Origin: Eumeta japonica
Taxonomy: Eukaryota; Arthropoda; Insecta; Lepidoptera; Psychidae
DNA length: 64,000 nucleotides
Reading direction: 5' to 3'
Assembly: GCA_005406025.1 (NCBI GenBank)
Contig: BGZK01000842.1
Location: 62,001-126,000, forward strand
Part shown: piece after piece, positions 48,474 to 59,619 of the stretch
Layout of the letters: each line of letters begins with the position of its first letter
How positions within the stretch are numbered: the first letter of the stretch is position 1
The notes under the pieces: generated by a model
What the model saw: the letters and a program-made list of their open reading frames with translations, nothing else
Databases searched by the model: none
Told to the model about the DNA's origin: nothing
Position numbers and translations under genes: made by a program

Positions 48474-48993
48474 ACTATAGTCATTTACATATTTGTATTG
48501 ACTATGGTCTTAGTTAAATGTATTAAGGAGAATAAGTTATTAAAATTATTTTCATGTTAATAATGATCATGGTCTTAGTTGAATTTATTAAGATGAATTA
48601 GTTACTATAGTCATTTCCGTGTTTTATTGATCATAGTATCAGTTTGGATTTATTAAGATGAATTAGTTATACTAATAATTTTCACGTTAATACTGATTAT
48701 GGTCTTAGTTGAATTCATTAAAGTAAATCGGTTACTATAGTCATTTCTATGTTGATATTGATCATGGTCTCAATTGAATCTATTGAAATACCTTAGTTAC
48801 TATAGTAATTTTTCATATTAACGTTGATTAGTTATTAGTTGAATTTATTAACATGAAATGTTAGGTATAGCTATTTTTCATAGTAATATTGAATAATGTC
48901 TTAATTGCTTAAGTTAATGAAAAATAGTAACAGCAATACAGTTACTAGAACATTGAATAATGATCATCTTATTTGAAGTTACTAACGTCTTGT
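48474..48993 (+). repeat. 65-bp minisatellite, about eight units
   Basis: Units start at 48474, 48539, 48604, 48669, 48734, 48799 and 48864. Each is exactly 65 bp, and a weaker eighth runs to about 48993. Conserved blocks are ACTATAGTCATTT, ATTGATCATGGTCTTAGTTG and AATTTATTAAGATGAATTAG. Units are diverged from each other yet hold the period without indels through seven copies. There is no coding sequence. It lies 27 bp downstream of the MITE. Confidence 0.85.
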
Positions 48994-49218
48994 TAGGCTC
49001 GTATGGAATCAAGATGCTTGATCGCGGGAATCACAATTTTGATAGGAGCAACGAAATTTTTTTTTGAGTGTAGTGCCTAGTGCAGACAATAACTAAAATA
49101 TTTTTCTTTTAAGAGCGTATTTTAGTAAATTAGTGTCAAACACCAAAAATAAAACATAATTACTCCTTCATATTTCTATCTTAAACATATATTCAGCGAG
49201 AGATTTAATATATTACGG

Positions 49219-49232
49219 CCGCGAGGTGGCGC
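49219..49232 (+). promoter_or_regulatory. CTCF-like motif
   Basis: CCGCGAGGTGGCGC matches the insect CTCF core (AGRKGGCGC) exactly and 12 of 14 positions of the longer consensus by eye. It sits in a short GC-richer spot in AT-rich DNA just outside the right inverted end at 49074. Sequence alone cannot show binding. Confidence 0.3.
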
Positions 49233-49239
49233 TCTATGA

Positions 49240-51040
49240 AGACAATGGCGCACTTTAATGGACGTCATGAAAAACGGACCGTCACAAAGAATAAAGAAAC
49301 TCCTATATTCTTTTTGAACAATAAGAAGTTTTTTTTTAGTAAAGTAACTATTTAAAAATAAAATTAAGGAAAAAAATATTTAAAGTTTTTTTTTTTTAAT
49401 TAGTCATACCACAACTATGTACATATATTTGTTATATGCTGAAAATTGCAACACATTTATTTGACTCACTGAAAACAATATTTAGTTACAATGTTACTAT
49501 AAAAATTACAGCATTTAGGATCCTAGTAATATTGTAGTTTCAACACTCAACTTTTTCCATTTGTCACGAAATTCTTTCAACTGATATTTTTGCAGCAAAA
49601 GTGACATATAAAAAGACACCAAAGCCTTCAAACTTCAAACCGCTTAAAGCACTAACATTGAAGCGATAACGTTTCAATCGGCACAATAATTGCAATTACT
49701 CGTCACGTCGCGGTACAGCTGAATGCAGCGGCGTATTGACAAAACGCATTACGATTCAGTTGTAACTCGGGGAGATGGCCCAACAAATTTCCGAGCTATC
49801 GGCCCATTCAGACGTCAACCGGCGCGTATTGTGTGGCCAAGCCCCGAGCGTTATTGGAAAAGAACATTTTTACTCAACTATATAAGTAGCTTTTACGAGC
49901 GTCGTCGCTTTATTTACATATAATTAATTACGTCCGTTCACATCTTCAAGATTTGCGGGGTCCGTGTATTTAAGTATTTATTAATTTATTACGAATATTT
50001 CACAGTCAGCATCTCTATTTAATGCGATTTTAATAATATAAATTTAAATTCGATGAAATTCATTCGAATGTCATCGGTGTAAATGAACAGTGTTAAATGT
50101 GCTGTGTTAGATGACATTGATTTATGTAAAGGACACTTATAAATAAAATGATGTGGTTCATTAATCTTATATTGTACAAATTTTTAATCTAGAATTTACT
50201 ACGAATCGTTTGATCTTTTTTGGCTTCAATATTTTATGTTCTTCGTTAACAGTAACATCTTACTATATAAAACTTATGAATAAATAAAAAAAACATTTTC
50301 TTTTTTAATTATCACTGTGGCATACACATCCAAAATAATTAAAGAAGACTTACGAAGAACGATACTAAATTCTTTTAAAAGTAAACGGCGTTACCTATTT
50401 TTAAAACAAGGATACATCGGTAAAGTCAACTAATTATGTACACAGCACCTGGGCAGCTTTTCTCGATATCTTTTACCTTTTCCGTGGGAATATGATGATT
50501 TTCCACGGGAAAACTTACTTATGGTATATTTATTGTTGTAAGTATCCACAATAAATATTTAGATACATAATATGCATACACTACAAATATGCAATTTTAT
50601 CAGCTGCCTGCAGCTTTCACGTAAATAATGTCTCATAACGCCATCTGTCAATTTTATGGTAATTAGTACCATATGTCATTGAAAATGTTACGATAAGTAT
50701 ACTAGAAATTTGGCACTAAATGCAATAGCATAACAATTACCAATTAGCAATTACCTCATATTTTACGAAATAACGCTATATTTTTTTGTAATTGCATTTT
50801 TATATATATATAATTATCCCTTGAAACCAACGATTTATCAATAAAATGCTTATCAAATAACATTTCCGGTGTGGGTGCTAGGTTCTGTTTTTCTAATTTA
50901 TTGTAAATTGAGCACGCCTATGTCACGTTCCAATATGATCTCTGCAGAAAAGTTTCCCAGTTTTTTCAATACTCCACTCACCTCTTTTCGTTGGGAAATC
51001 GATCATTAAAATTTAAAGAAACGCGTCGAGAAATAATGAC
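49240..51040. other. Mostly AT-rich, no gene recognised
   Basis: A GC-richer patch lies at 49700-49850. Its 66-codon open frame (49723-49923) has no domain. The motif ACGCCATCTGTCA at 50638-50650 is CTCF-like on the minus strand and also common in repeats. Confidence 0.35.
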
Positions 51041-51049
51041 TTCTTATAT

Positions 51050-51240
51050 TTTCATGGTCGCTCCAACGACACGCCGCTGCCGTGACGCCGCCGCGCACTC
51101 TCGGTCCGTTCTTTTCCGCCGTCCACGGCATCCGGGCCCCGGGCTACATCCTTCTCGCCCCCGGTCGCGCCGTCTCGCTCCGACTTATTAATCGCTATTA
51201 ATATTCAGCGCTATGCGTCGCCGGCGCCGCCGTCAAGTCT
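51050..51240. other. GC-rich island, no gene recognised
   Basis: CpG-rich, with pyrimidine bias on the plus strand. The open frame crossing it is Arg/Pro-rich without a domain. Candidate promoter or conserved element. Confidence 0.3.
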
Positions 51241-51259
51241 TTCCTATTTCACTAAAGGA

Positions 51260-52855
51260 CGTATAAGTGACTTTTACGGGTTCATTGAAATTTAGGAGTG
51301 ATTTTATTGCAAGCTTTATGTTAATTGCTTTAGATACAGCCGCGCTAAAATGGATTTCGCAATCTCTATTAAAGTTGCTCTGCCTTTTTATATCGCTGTG
51401 GTGCACATTATGTATTTGTTTATTTTTTTTTTTATTTTTTGGATATGCGAAATATTTTTTAAATTTTGTTTGCCAAAATATTTTATCGAATTTTGCTCAA
51501 AATGCAACAAAAAATCAATATACACAACAATTTAAGTTTTTAAAAAATTGAACCATTTCCAGTTGCGCCAAGTTTGAAAGTATCAACTTTGTTTTTAAAA
51601 CTCTTTTTTCATTGATTTTTTTTATTTACATAAATGTCTGCCCATCACGATATATAACACACACTTCCATATACGTCTCGAATCTGCATTATGTAATATG
51701 ACTGATTATGAGGTACAAATAAAACAATTATTGATGAAACTAATTACTTATAAAAACATTGTATTATTGTACTTAAGTATGATTAATGTAATTCACTGAA
51801 TATTTCTTTCTTAAACCAGTACAAAAATATGTTCCTTTTTATATATTCAAGATATTTTCATAAAATCATCATCTTTGCATCTAACTGAACAATTAATGAA
51901 ATTATTTTATTATTTATTCGTTTTTATTAAACTTGAATATTTGGAAAAACTGATTTCAGTCTATAATTTTTATGGAAAACAATTTAAATAAAAGTCACTC
52001 AAGTGGTCTTTAGAATTTTCTGGGCCTTGTATGGGGGGGACCCATAAAAGACAATATTGGCGCCATATAACGTTACGTATGGCTTTTATATAGGAATCGT
52101 TTCGCTATATAAACTATATATAACTGCATAGGTATATGATCTACGCAGGTTATCCACAGAAATAGTGAACTCTATAGCCAAACATCCCCACTTCCACAAT
52201 ATATCTCCACTTTACCCATGTTTTTTAGAATTTCTTCTCTTTATGAGTTCTAAATTACGAGGAAATTCTCTAAAACACAAAATGAATTATTTTTAATAAA
52301 CTAAGTTATTTCAATACTAGTGCTTATTCTATACATTAACACTTCACCAAAACATGCCATGTTAACACTAGATCATATAAAATAATATTGACTTGCAAAT
52401 TTAACGTGACCAAGATAAACATCGCAGGAATGACATCTCTATGGGGCGATATCGCTTAAGTTGTGTAACACCATTGTATAACATCACTTAAGTTTGTGAT
52501 CATCATTGCTCATCTTATAACACAATAATATGACATGAAACTCCAAATATAGGTTATTTATTAATTTATTTCCTCTGAACACGCAATTGTATGTATTACC
52601 ATTCATAACTCTATACTAAATTTAATTATAAGAACTACATGTGCTTCTTCATGTGGGATCTGATGGACAGCCTACCTGGATACATAATGCTTTACGCTAG
52701 AAGTTCTGTTACTTGGAACTATTTGAATTTAAACAAGACTTGCTATATCTATATGTAGTTATAAACTCAAATTATGATGATTTTTGATAACATCTTAACC
52801 TTTCAAAGTGTCCGTCATTATACTTTTTACGAGATATGTGCAGTCGTTGTTTGTA
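51260..52855. other. AT-rich stretch, no gene recognised
   Basis: Open frames at 51267-51551 are Phe/Leu-rich low-complexity. A GC-richer patch with a G-run is at 52016-52050. Nothing supportable. Confidence 0.4.
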
Positions 52856-52859
52856 ATAC

Positions 52860-53240
52860 AAAGAACAATTTACATGGTTTTATTGTGGTAGAGCCATGTT
52901 TTAGCCAACTTGTTGCAGCACAAACATGGCTCGACTTCGGATGGATCGGATGGATCCGGATGATCGGTAAATTACCACAATCTCACAGAATACGGACGCG
53001 AAGTAGCAGCGTCCACAGTTGCACTTCGTCGTGAGTGAGAGTTCCGGTGGTCCACTTCTCCTCTCGCTCTCCATCATCCCGATCTCCCTCTATTTAATAT
53101 CGTTTTCCCTTATAAGGAGTCAGCAGCACACTAGTGACTTCTTTATTGTTGCCTATAGTATTTATGGGCGGCTGTAACCATCAATTCTCTGGTGGCTTGC
53201 CTTCTCGTTTGCTCCGTGAATAAGTAATTAAAAAAAAATT
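52860..53240 (+). mobile_element. Lepidopteran retroposon, 3' portion
   Basis: Ordered blocks are TTACCACAATCTCACAGAAT, ACGCGAAGTAGCAGCG, GAGTGAGAGTTCCGGTGGTC, a pyrimidine-rich tract, then ATGGGCGGCTGTAACCATCA and CTCGTTTGCTCCGTGAATAA, and finally an A-rich tail at 53229-53240. This order matches, from memory, a repeat family very common in moths and butterflies. A diverged copy lies at 33771-33966 on the other strand. There is no coding sequence, and the 5' limit is approximate. Confidence 0.65.
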
Positions 53241-53435
53241 AATACTGGCACAAATAATTTATCTAAGCATTACAAAGTCCTTTAATTCTAAATTTGATTC
53301 ATTTTATTTTTGTCTATAATGGAATTGAATAAGATCTCTATTTTGAACTTTAGTAATCTCTATAATAATCGAACAAAAACAATCAGTCGATTAACCACTA
53401 ATTTAATCGAACCATCACTTGTGTGATGATCCAAT
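53240..53435. other. AT-rich, no gene recognised
   Basis: Nothing supportable. Confidence 0.4.
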
Positions 53436-53439
53436 TATT

Positions 53440-53640
53440 TTTCAATACCCGTTCGGGCGATTCGTTTAATACATCAATCACCAGACGCAATACATCAAGC
53501 CCTTCCCGGCGGAGCGTATGAAACCCTCGCATATCTCCGCACGGCACATGCAGTCACGCCGTCGGCCGTCATAGCCCGAATTCCACAGTACAAAGTTCAT
53601 TACCGAGCCGCCGTATATCCGCTGGCCGCCCTTAGGACTT
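53440..53640. other. GC-richer block, no gene recognised
   Basis: A block of even composition with many CpGs and no long frame. It looks like the conserved non-coding or promoter blocks elsewhere in the window. Confidence 0.3.
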
Positions 53641-53649
53641 TTATTTTCA

Positions 53650-55300
53650 CGACTCCAACGTCAGTCGGTGTTGCCAGAAAGCGAAATATGGAATCGGATT
53701 TTTCATGACACGAGTTGTGCCCAACTTCATATAGCACAGAAGTGTAAAAAATGAGTTTGCATTCATCAAAATCATAGGTTGCAAAAAAATATCTAAAAAT
53801 ACGTACACGACGCAAAAAAAAATTAAAAGATTTAACTAATTTCTATTTTTATTTTCATAACTGAATTTGTTACGAAATTTTTTAACTATTGTAATAGGGT
53901 CGTTTAATTTCGTTTTTTTTTCACTACTGTATTTAAGGCTTTTTTGTTTGTGTAAGAGTGCAGGGAAACGTATTTTTCATAACTATAAAAATATTTAATT
54001 CACATTTTTTTTTAAATTGTCAATCAGATAGAGAATGCAATAATACCCAGTGATGTCATTGTTCATTAGTCTCGTATAAAATAATGTCATATTCTGTTTT
54101 GCAATAATGAAATGGTTTGGAATTTTTGATGGCTTATAGATCATTTTTTCTGACCAATCTTAATTGTAATTTCACCTTCAGTCGTCATGTCAACAAATAT
54201 AATATTCTAAATATCATTAAACTACCGTATTTGTTTGTGTGGGCGCATTTGAATTTGACATTGTGTATTGCTTACGGTATAATTGTATAGCGAAAGCGAG
54301 AGCAGTTCCTATTTCGGTCCTCAGTCGAATACGCAATACCCGCAATGTTATTGCAAGGGTTTCTCTTAGAAGATAATCATTAAAATATACGTAGTCCATA
54401 CAGCCGTTGAACAGGCTGGTGAGTCTTCTCTAATATACGGATTTCACCAAGACTTTAGCGTTGAGTATGTGGCGATAAAATTTGCATTTTGATCACTAAT
54501 ACTTATTATTAGGAACCATAAATAAACGAGATGGAACCTAACAATGGAATTCATAAAATCTTTTTATATAACCATATAAATATTTTGCGTATGCTATTCT
54601 TGATGATAAATTGTCTTTAATGTATTTGGTATTACTTAGACATTAAGTAAGCTATCATCGTGATTTATTTCCGTGCGGTCAGCCTGTAATAACACCAATA
54701 GATATATGTCGAATTCGACAAAGCGCGTCGACGAGATAGGCTCCCGCCCGCAAAGGCCCTTGACACCGCCGACGCCCGTTAATATCTCCCAAACGATCCC
54801 TCAAAAGTTCGCGGGCAACGCATACATATTCAGAGCGGACACGTGTTTACAAACAAGTAATTATGCCGGGAGTCGCTTGTATTTTTTATTTAGCTGCATG
54901 TTTTTCGTATGAGGCTGTGGGTGTTTATGTAAAATTTATGTGGATTATGTGGAACTGACATTCGCTCCTTACTTTTCTTATTTTTTTTCACTGAGTTTGT
55001 GTAGTGGAGTATAATACTTGTTACAATGAAGCTTTTACAAAGTTTTCCATTAAAATAAACACATGTGTGCGTATGTGTAAATCACTGATACTTCATAAAC
55101 TATGGTATATTACGAAGTCTAAACTAAATCGGTTCTTGATCTTAATGACACATTAGTCGTGATGCAGGAAATAATAGATAAAAAATAATTTTAGCGAAGA
55201 TAATATTATCTATATACAAAAGCATACCACGACTGCAGCTATAAGGCTGAATAAATAAATACTTGGCAGTGATAAAAACTTAACTTAGCTTTAATATTGA
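53650..55300. other. Mostly AT-rich, one GC-richer block
   Basis: A GC-richer block at 54715-54850 is crossed by a 79-codon open frame (54673-54912) with no domain. Nothing else is recognised. Confidence 0.35.
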
Positions 55301-55735
55301 CTAGCCGTGTCGGTGCAAAGAATTCGCACGCATATTCGCAAAATATGTATAATAATTATCACTTTACAAAATCAATTTTATTTACTCTTTGTTCAAAACT
55401 TTCTTAGAAACAATATTTGAAATATATATAAAGTTATTTGTTACAATTTGTTTTTCACTTTCTGTAATTGAAATAGTTAATTTTTTGAAATTTCGGTCTT
55501 TGGAAAGAGCAACATATAATTGTCGTGAGTAAATAGTGCTGACGGCAGAAAAAATCTTACTCGCTCCAACGTAGGGCCCAGAAATTTTTTAATGGTCATA
55601 GCAAATGCAAGTTTAATAGGTTTTCTTCGTAACTAAAATGGAATAGTAGACTCGAAAGGGATTAATATTATTCTTGGAATAATTACGGTTTTATTAGAAC
55701 TATAAGATGACAGCATTACTGTATAGTGTACATAC
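55301..55735 (-). mobile_element. 3' end of a Helitron with helicase coding remnant
   Basis: On the minus strand, coding for the C-terminal part of the Helitron helicase (55692-55477) is followed by about 170 bp of AT-rich DNA. The element then ends GTGCGAA...GCACCGACACGGCTAG at 55301, with CTAG as the CTRR terminus. This is the same terminus type as at 5650. The 5' part is missing or unrecognised. Confidence 0.65.
55477..55692 (-). pseudogene. Helitron helicase C-terminal fragment
   Basis: The open frame reads TVIIPRI, then IPFESTIPF, a stop (TAG at 55633-55635), then RKPIKLAFAMTIKK, LGPTLERVRFFLP and FTHDNYMLLFP, ending at TAA 55477. The order IPRI, then 'P..LAFAMTI.K..G.TLE.V', then 'FTH.QLYVALSR' is the conserved end of Pif1-like helicases in Helitrons. 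Here the glutamine-containing KAQGQT becomes KKFLGPT, and VALSR becomes LLFPK. The domain is therefore mutated, stop-interrupted and truncated at its N terminus. It would have unwound DNA during rolling-circle transposition. Confidence 0.7.
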
Positions 55736-55739
55736 AGAT

Positions 55740-56284
55740 ATAATGTATATGTATATACATAATTGTTGTCATTAATTATTATAGAAAAACAAAAGTATTA
55801 ATAATTTTTTAAATTATGTAACACATAAAGGAAGCAATCGTCTATAAAATTATATCAAATTTATATAGATTAATTGAGTGTTTTTTTCTAAAAAGGGTTG
55901 TAAACACTTTAAACTTGACCTATTAATACACATAATAACAATTTTCATCTCAAACTCACAAATCACATGGAATTCATAAAATTCTGAGAAAATTGTATTT
56001 CTGTCTATGTTCGTTTTTAAGAAATCGTGCTAAATGATTTTGCTAATAAAGACAATCTCGCTAATCATGCAGAAAACAAATTATTGTTCTCGAGAAACTT
56101 GAATACGATAACATTGATGACTTGTTTTTTTTCATGCATTATATACCATATTACTCAACGACCATTTTCCTTACAGATTTTTAGTATTTCTCCCCTTACG
56201 GAAGGGAAGAATAAAAATCCATTGTCAATCCATTTTGAGCTATCCGTGTGTCGGGCTAACACATAACCTTTTGAACAATTATAT
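55740..56284. other. AT-rich, no gene recognised
   Basis: The upstream Helitron coding is not recognisable here. The open frame at 56027-56266 has no domain. Confidence 0.4.
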
Positions 56285-57350
56285 GGACATGTCGGTAGCT
56301 CAGCGGCTTTTAAAGCTACATCTGACGCGACCTAAGAGGCTTAGAGATGCCGTCAGCGTATGACTGCCCTATGAGCTAGGACTCGGCATAGGAATACACA
56401 TAAGGGCTTAGCGAGGATTAGGCGTTTTAGTGGAGATGCCGAGAGGCGCAGAAAGCGCATCAGACTGTTAACCATCGAAGGTCGTAACAATGGGGGCAAT
56501 CCCTATTCTTATGACAATGACAACTGCTATGCAGTATATGTTATTTATTTCCATAAGTTTTTCGACCTCAACGCCAAAGGCGTCATGCGGATCGGGCAGG
56601 AAGTTCTGTCGCCTTCTGTGATGGAAAACGGGTGCTTTCCAAGAGAGCCGAGACTGATAGTGTCCTCATTGATGCATCGACTTATATTTGTTGATCTTAT
56701 TCTTCAGATGTCTAAAGCATCTTTCCCACTATGTTGTTAATTCAGATCGAGAATCAATTCTATACTGACCCAGCAAGTCTATCTGGTATTTTTATCATGC
56801 TACACTTAAGGTAATATTATATGAAAATTCACTCTGATCCTTGCTGCTGAATTCTGTCATCTTTCCGCTCATCAGATATATCATCTGCACCATCTTGTCG
56901 GCTGGTGTTCTACCGCCGTATGCTTGATGCACAATTTTCTGCCCCGTATACAGTGCAGCTTTGGACAAGACAATCTTACAATATACATGGAAGCCCTTAA
57001 GTACACAGAATCTGGGGTCTTTTTGGAAAGCCTGATCTGAATTCTAATCTGAATGAAAACATTAACAGTGTCATTTACGCACTAATTAAGCGATGATGAC
57101 ATATTGAGAGCCCACATCAGACCGCGGGCCCTGGTCAAGTGCCCTACGTGCCCTTATATATAGAAAAGACGGAACAGGCTTTGGAATGACTCACCATAGG
57201 CGATATTCCTAGAGGACTGCGATAAGAGGGTGTTCAAGAAAAAAGCCTACTCCTTTCTCAAAGGCCCTCAATACACTAGTGATTCTTCTGGGGTTGCACA
57301 TGTCCATGAGCTACGGTGATCATCTACAAGCTAATGGCTAATGTTCGAAT
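56285..57350 (-). repeat. Unidentified GC-richer block, probably a decayed element
   Basis: Composition is clearly richer in G+C than the flanks for about 1 kb. It starts near 56295 with GGTAGCTCAGCGG, an A-box-like string, but no B box follows. On the minus strand 56795-57043 is stop-free for 82 codons and contains FCVLKGFHVYCKIVL and YGGRTPADKMVQMIYLMSGK. A second minus piece near 56560-56690 reads ISRCINEDTISLGSLGKHPF. Neither is recognised. No inverted or long terminal repeats are evident. Confidence 0.35.
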
Positions 57351-57354
57351 TCCC

Positions 57355-58080
57355 TTTAAAAGCCTCATTAAATCTCATATTGAGATGCTGTTAAGATTCA
57401 AGTCGAAAACCCATATTCTAAAAACTTACAAATCACAACCAAAACATAATCTCATAGAGTTGTAAACATTTTATAACAGGTTTGTAGCAGTTATCCTCGG
57501 TATAACTTGTACCTGTAATAAAAAAATAATAATTAGAGGCAGTTTATTCGAGTTGCCATCTATCGATGAAACTTTATATATAACACTACTTAGGTAAGTC
57601 ATAATACTTGTAAATGTTTATATGGTATTATTTTACATATACCGTATAATTTTATGAGTTATGTTTAACATATTTAGATTTGAAAACAAATTTCAAACTT
57701 TAATATTGTTTATGTTTGTGAAAAGTCTAAAATGCGACAGACAAAAATACGTGTCTACCTCATTATGTATAGACATATGTTGTCTATCAATTGTCAATGA
57801 CAACTTACAATTTAATTTAGAGATCTTGAATCTAGAATGCAAAACAATTCATGTGCAGTGCCTCAAAGAGATGCTTCTTTCACCGTCCAAGAGTTCTCTC
57901 CTCAAAAGCTGATTCTAGCTGAAACATCAAATAACGATTAAAATTAAATGTTGTTCAGAAATAATCCTAACTGCGACATCACGTCCAAACGTACAAATTT
58001 TTAAATTGCATTCCCACCTATTAAGAACTGTGATAATATTCATTAATTTAATTAACGTAGATACTGATAGAGATTAAACA
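57355..58080. other. AT-rich, no gene recognised
   Basis: The open frame at 57661-57912 lacks a domain. Nothing else is supportable. Confidence 0.4.
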
Positions 58081-58149
58081 AAAAAATTTTCAAAAAACAC
58101 TTTTTCCATCCAGTTGCGATTCTCTTGTCTATTTTTTTGGACGTGGTCA

Positions 58150-59146
58150 TTTGGCGATATTACCTGACCTAGATACCCATGCTCCTCTACATATTCTAGT
58201 TTCTATCCGTTGATGGTTATGAGTATTGAGTTGGTCATCATTTTAATTTTGTTTGTGTTAATTTATATTCCTACTTCTCTACTTCTGTCTATTAGACTTT
58301 GTATCATCGATATCAGTATTTGTGGGTCCTCTTCCAAGATAACCACGTCGTCTGTGCATCTTAGATGACTCAATCTTGCTCCGTTTATTTTAAGCCCCAG
58401 GTGTCCCCATTCCAATTTTCTGAAAATTTGTTCAAGCACTGCTGTAAACAGTTTTGGTGAGAGTGGGTCACCTTGCCTAACACCCCTATCGATTTAAAAA
58501 CATCTCTTGTAGATTCCAGCCTGATTCTAACTTTCCTTTCGCTATAAATATATTTGATGATATTAACATAAGCGTTTTGGATCCCCTGATATTTTAGACT
58601 TTGCCATACGGATTCGTATTTAAGGCTATTGAAAGCCTTGGAGTAATCTATAAAAAACAGGTAAATGTTTTTATTATATTCGTTGTATTTATGTATTAGC
58701 TCTTGGATTGTATGTATATGATCGATTGTAATGAAATGTTTCCTGAATCCTGCCTGTTTCACAGGTTGATTTTCGTCGAGTGTGAGTGACATTCTGTCCA
58801 GAATTACTTTACTGAAAACTTTGTATATATATGAGATGAGAGAAATGGGTATATAATTTCTTATATCGTCTTTTGGGCCTTTCTTGTGTAGGAGTACTAT
58901 GTGTGATTCTATCCATTGGCCTAGAATGCTACCGGTATATTGAGTCTCATTGAAGACCTTTGTTAATATTGGATTGAGTTCTTTAATTGTTCCTCTCATT
59001 AGTTCGTTTGTGATTCTATCTGGACCAGACGCTCTTTCCATCTTTTGACTTTTTAAAGATTTTTCTACTTCCGATACCAATATTTCTGGTATAACTTCTA
59101 CATCTTCGATCGTATAGTTTTGTGTGTTATGTTCCCTATCGGACAT
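58150..59146 (-). pseudogene. Reverse transcriptase of element C
   Basis: A 253-codon frame (59146-58385) holds SGPDRITNELM (motif 1), LLHKKGPKDDIRNYIPISL (motif 2), QAGFRKHFITIDHIH and FIDYSKAFNSL (motif A, catalytic Asp kept). After about 58495 it leaves the true frame: the neighbouring frame gives GVRQGDPLSPKLF (motif B), then LRCTDDVVILEE at the F/YADD position (58347-58358). The two aspartates remain, but the usual FA or YA is CT. A stop precedes the YLG motif (EEHGYLGQVIS). The frameshift, stops and missing C terminus make it dead. Confidence 0.85.
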
Positions 59147-59619
59147 TTGTACTTTTGGTGATTAAACTGTGTTCTTTGTATAGTAAGCGATAATAGTTTG
59201 TTGCTATATTCTGGATTTTGTTGCGAGAAGTTGGCAGATTTTTGTCTTTTAATTTTGGTATCCATTCCTTACGTTGTTCTCGAAGTTCCTTGAGCGCTCT
59301 TTTCGTGCCTCCAGTTTTACTAATATGATTTTCTAGGGTTTTAATTCTTCTATTTTACCTGTATTTCCTCATATTTTTGCGAATCTGTTTGCTAAGGTGA
59401 AAGATTTCTTTTAGGTTTTCTTTCTTATGCTTTTTCATTATTAGATTTCTTTTGTCTTTATTTAGTTTTAAAGTTTTTTTTACTTAAATGGGATTCTTCA
59501 CTCTTGTTTTATATGTGTTGTTGCCTGTTCCTTGAGCTTGTTTTCAATTTTTTATATTTTTTGTTTAGATTAGATTATGTCTTCTGTGTTGTCATTTGGG
59601 TTTCTCTTTTCATGAATTG

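Larger units (their letters stand above)
45452..49074. mobile_element. Possible large DNA element with 16-bp inverted ends
   Basis: ACTACACTCAAAAAAA at 45452-45467 is matched by its reverse complement ending at 49074, inside TTTTTTTTTGAGTGTAGT. Between them lie three gene-like exons (46254-47478), a nested inverted-repeat MITE (48178-48447) and a 65-bp minisatellite (48474-48993) placed just inside the right end. Next to the left end, CTTAGTTGACCTTATATTAA resembles part of the minisatellite unit. No matching target-site duplication is visible, and seven bases of the inverted match are an A-run, so chance pairing is possible. Confidence 0.3.

Noticed and set aside
54673..54912. 79-codon frame over a GC-richer block
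   Set aside because: No domain or convincing splice signals. The block is more likely non-coding conserved or random.
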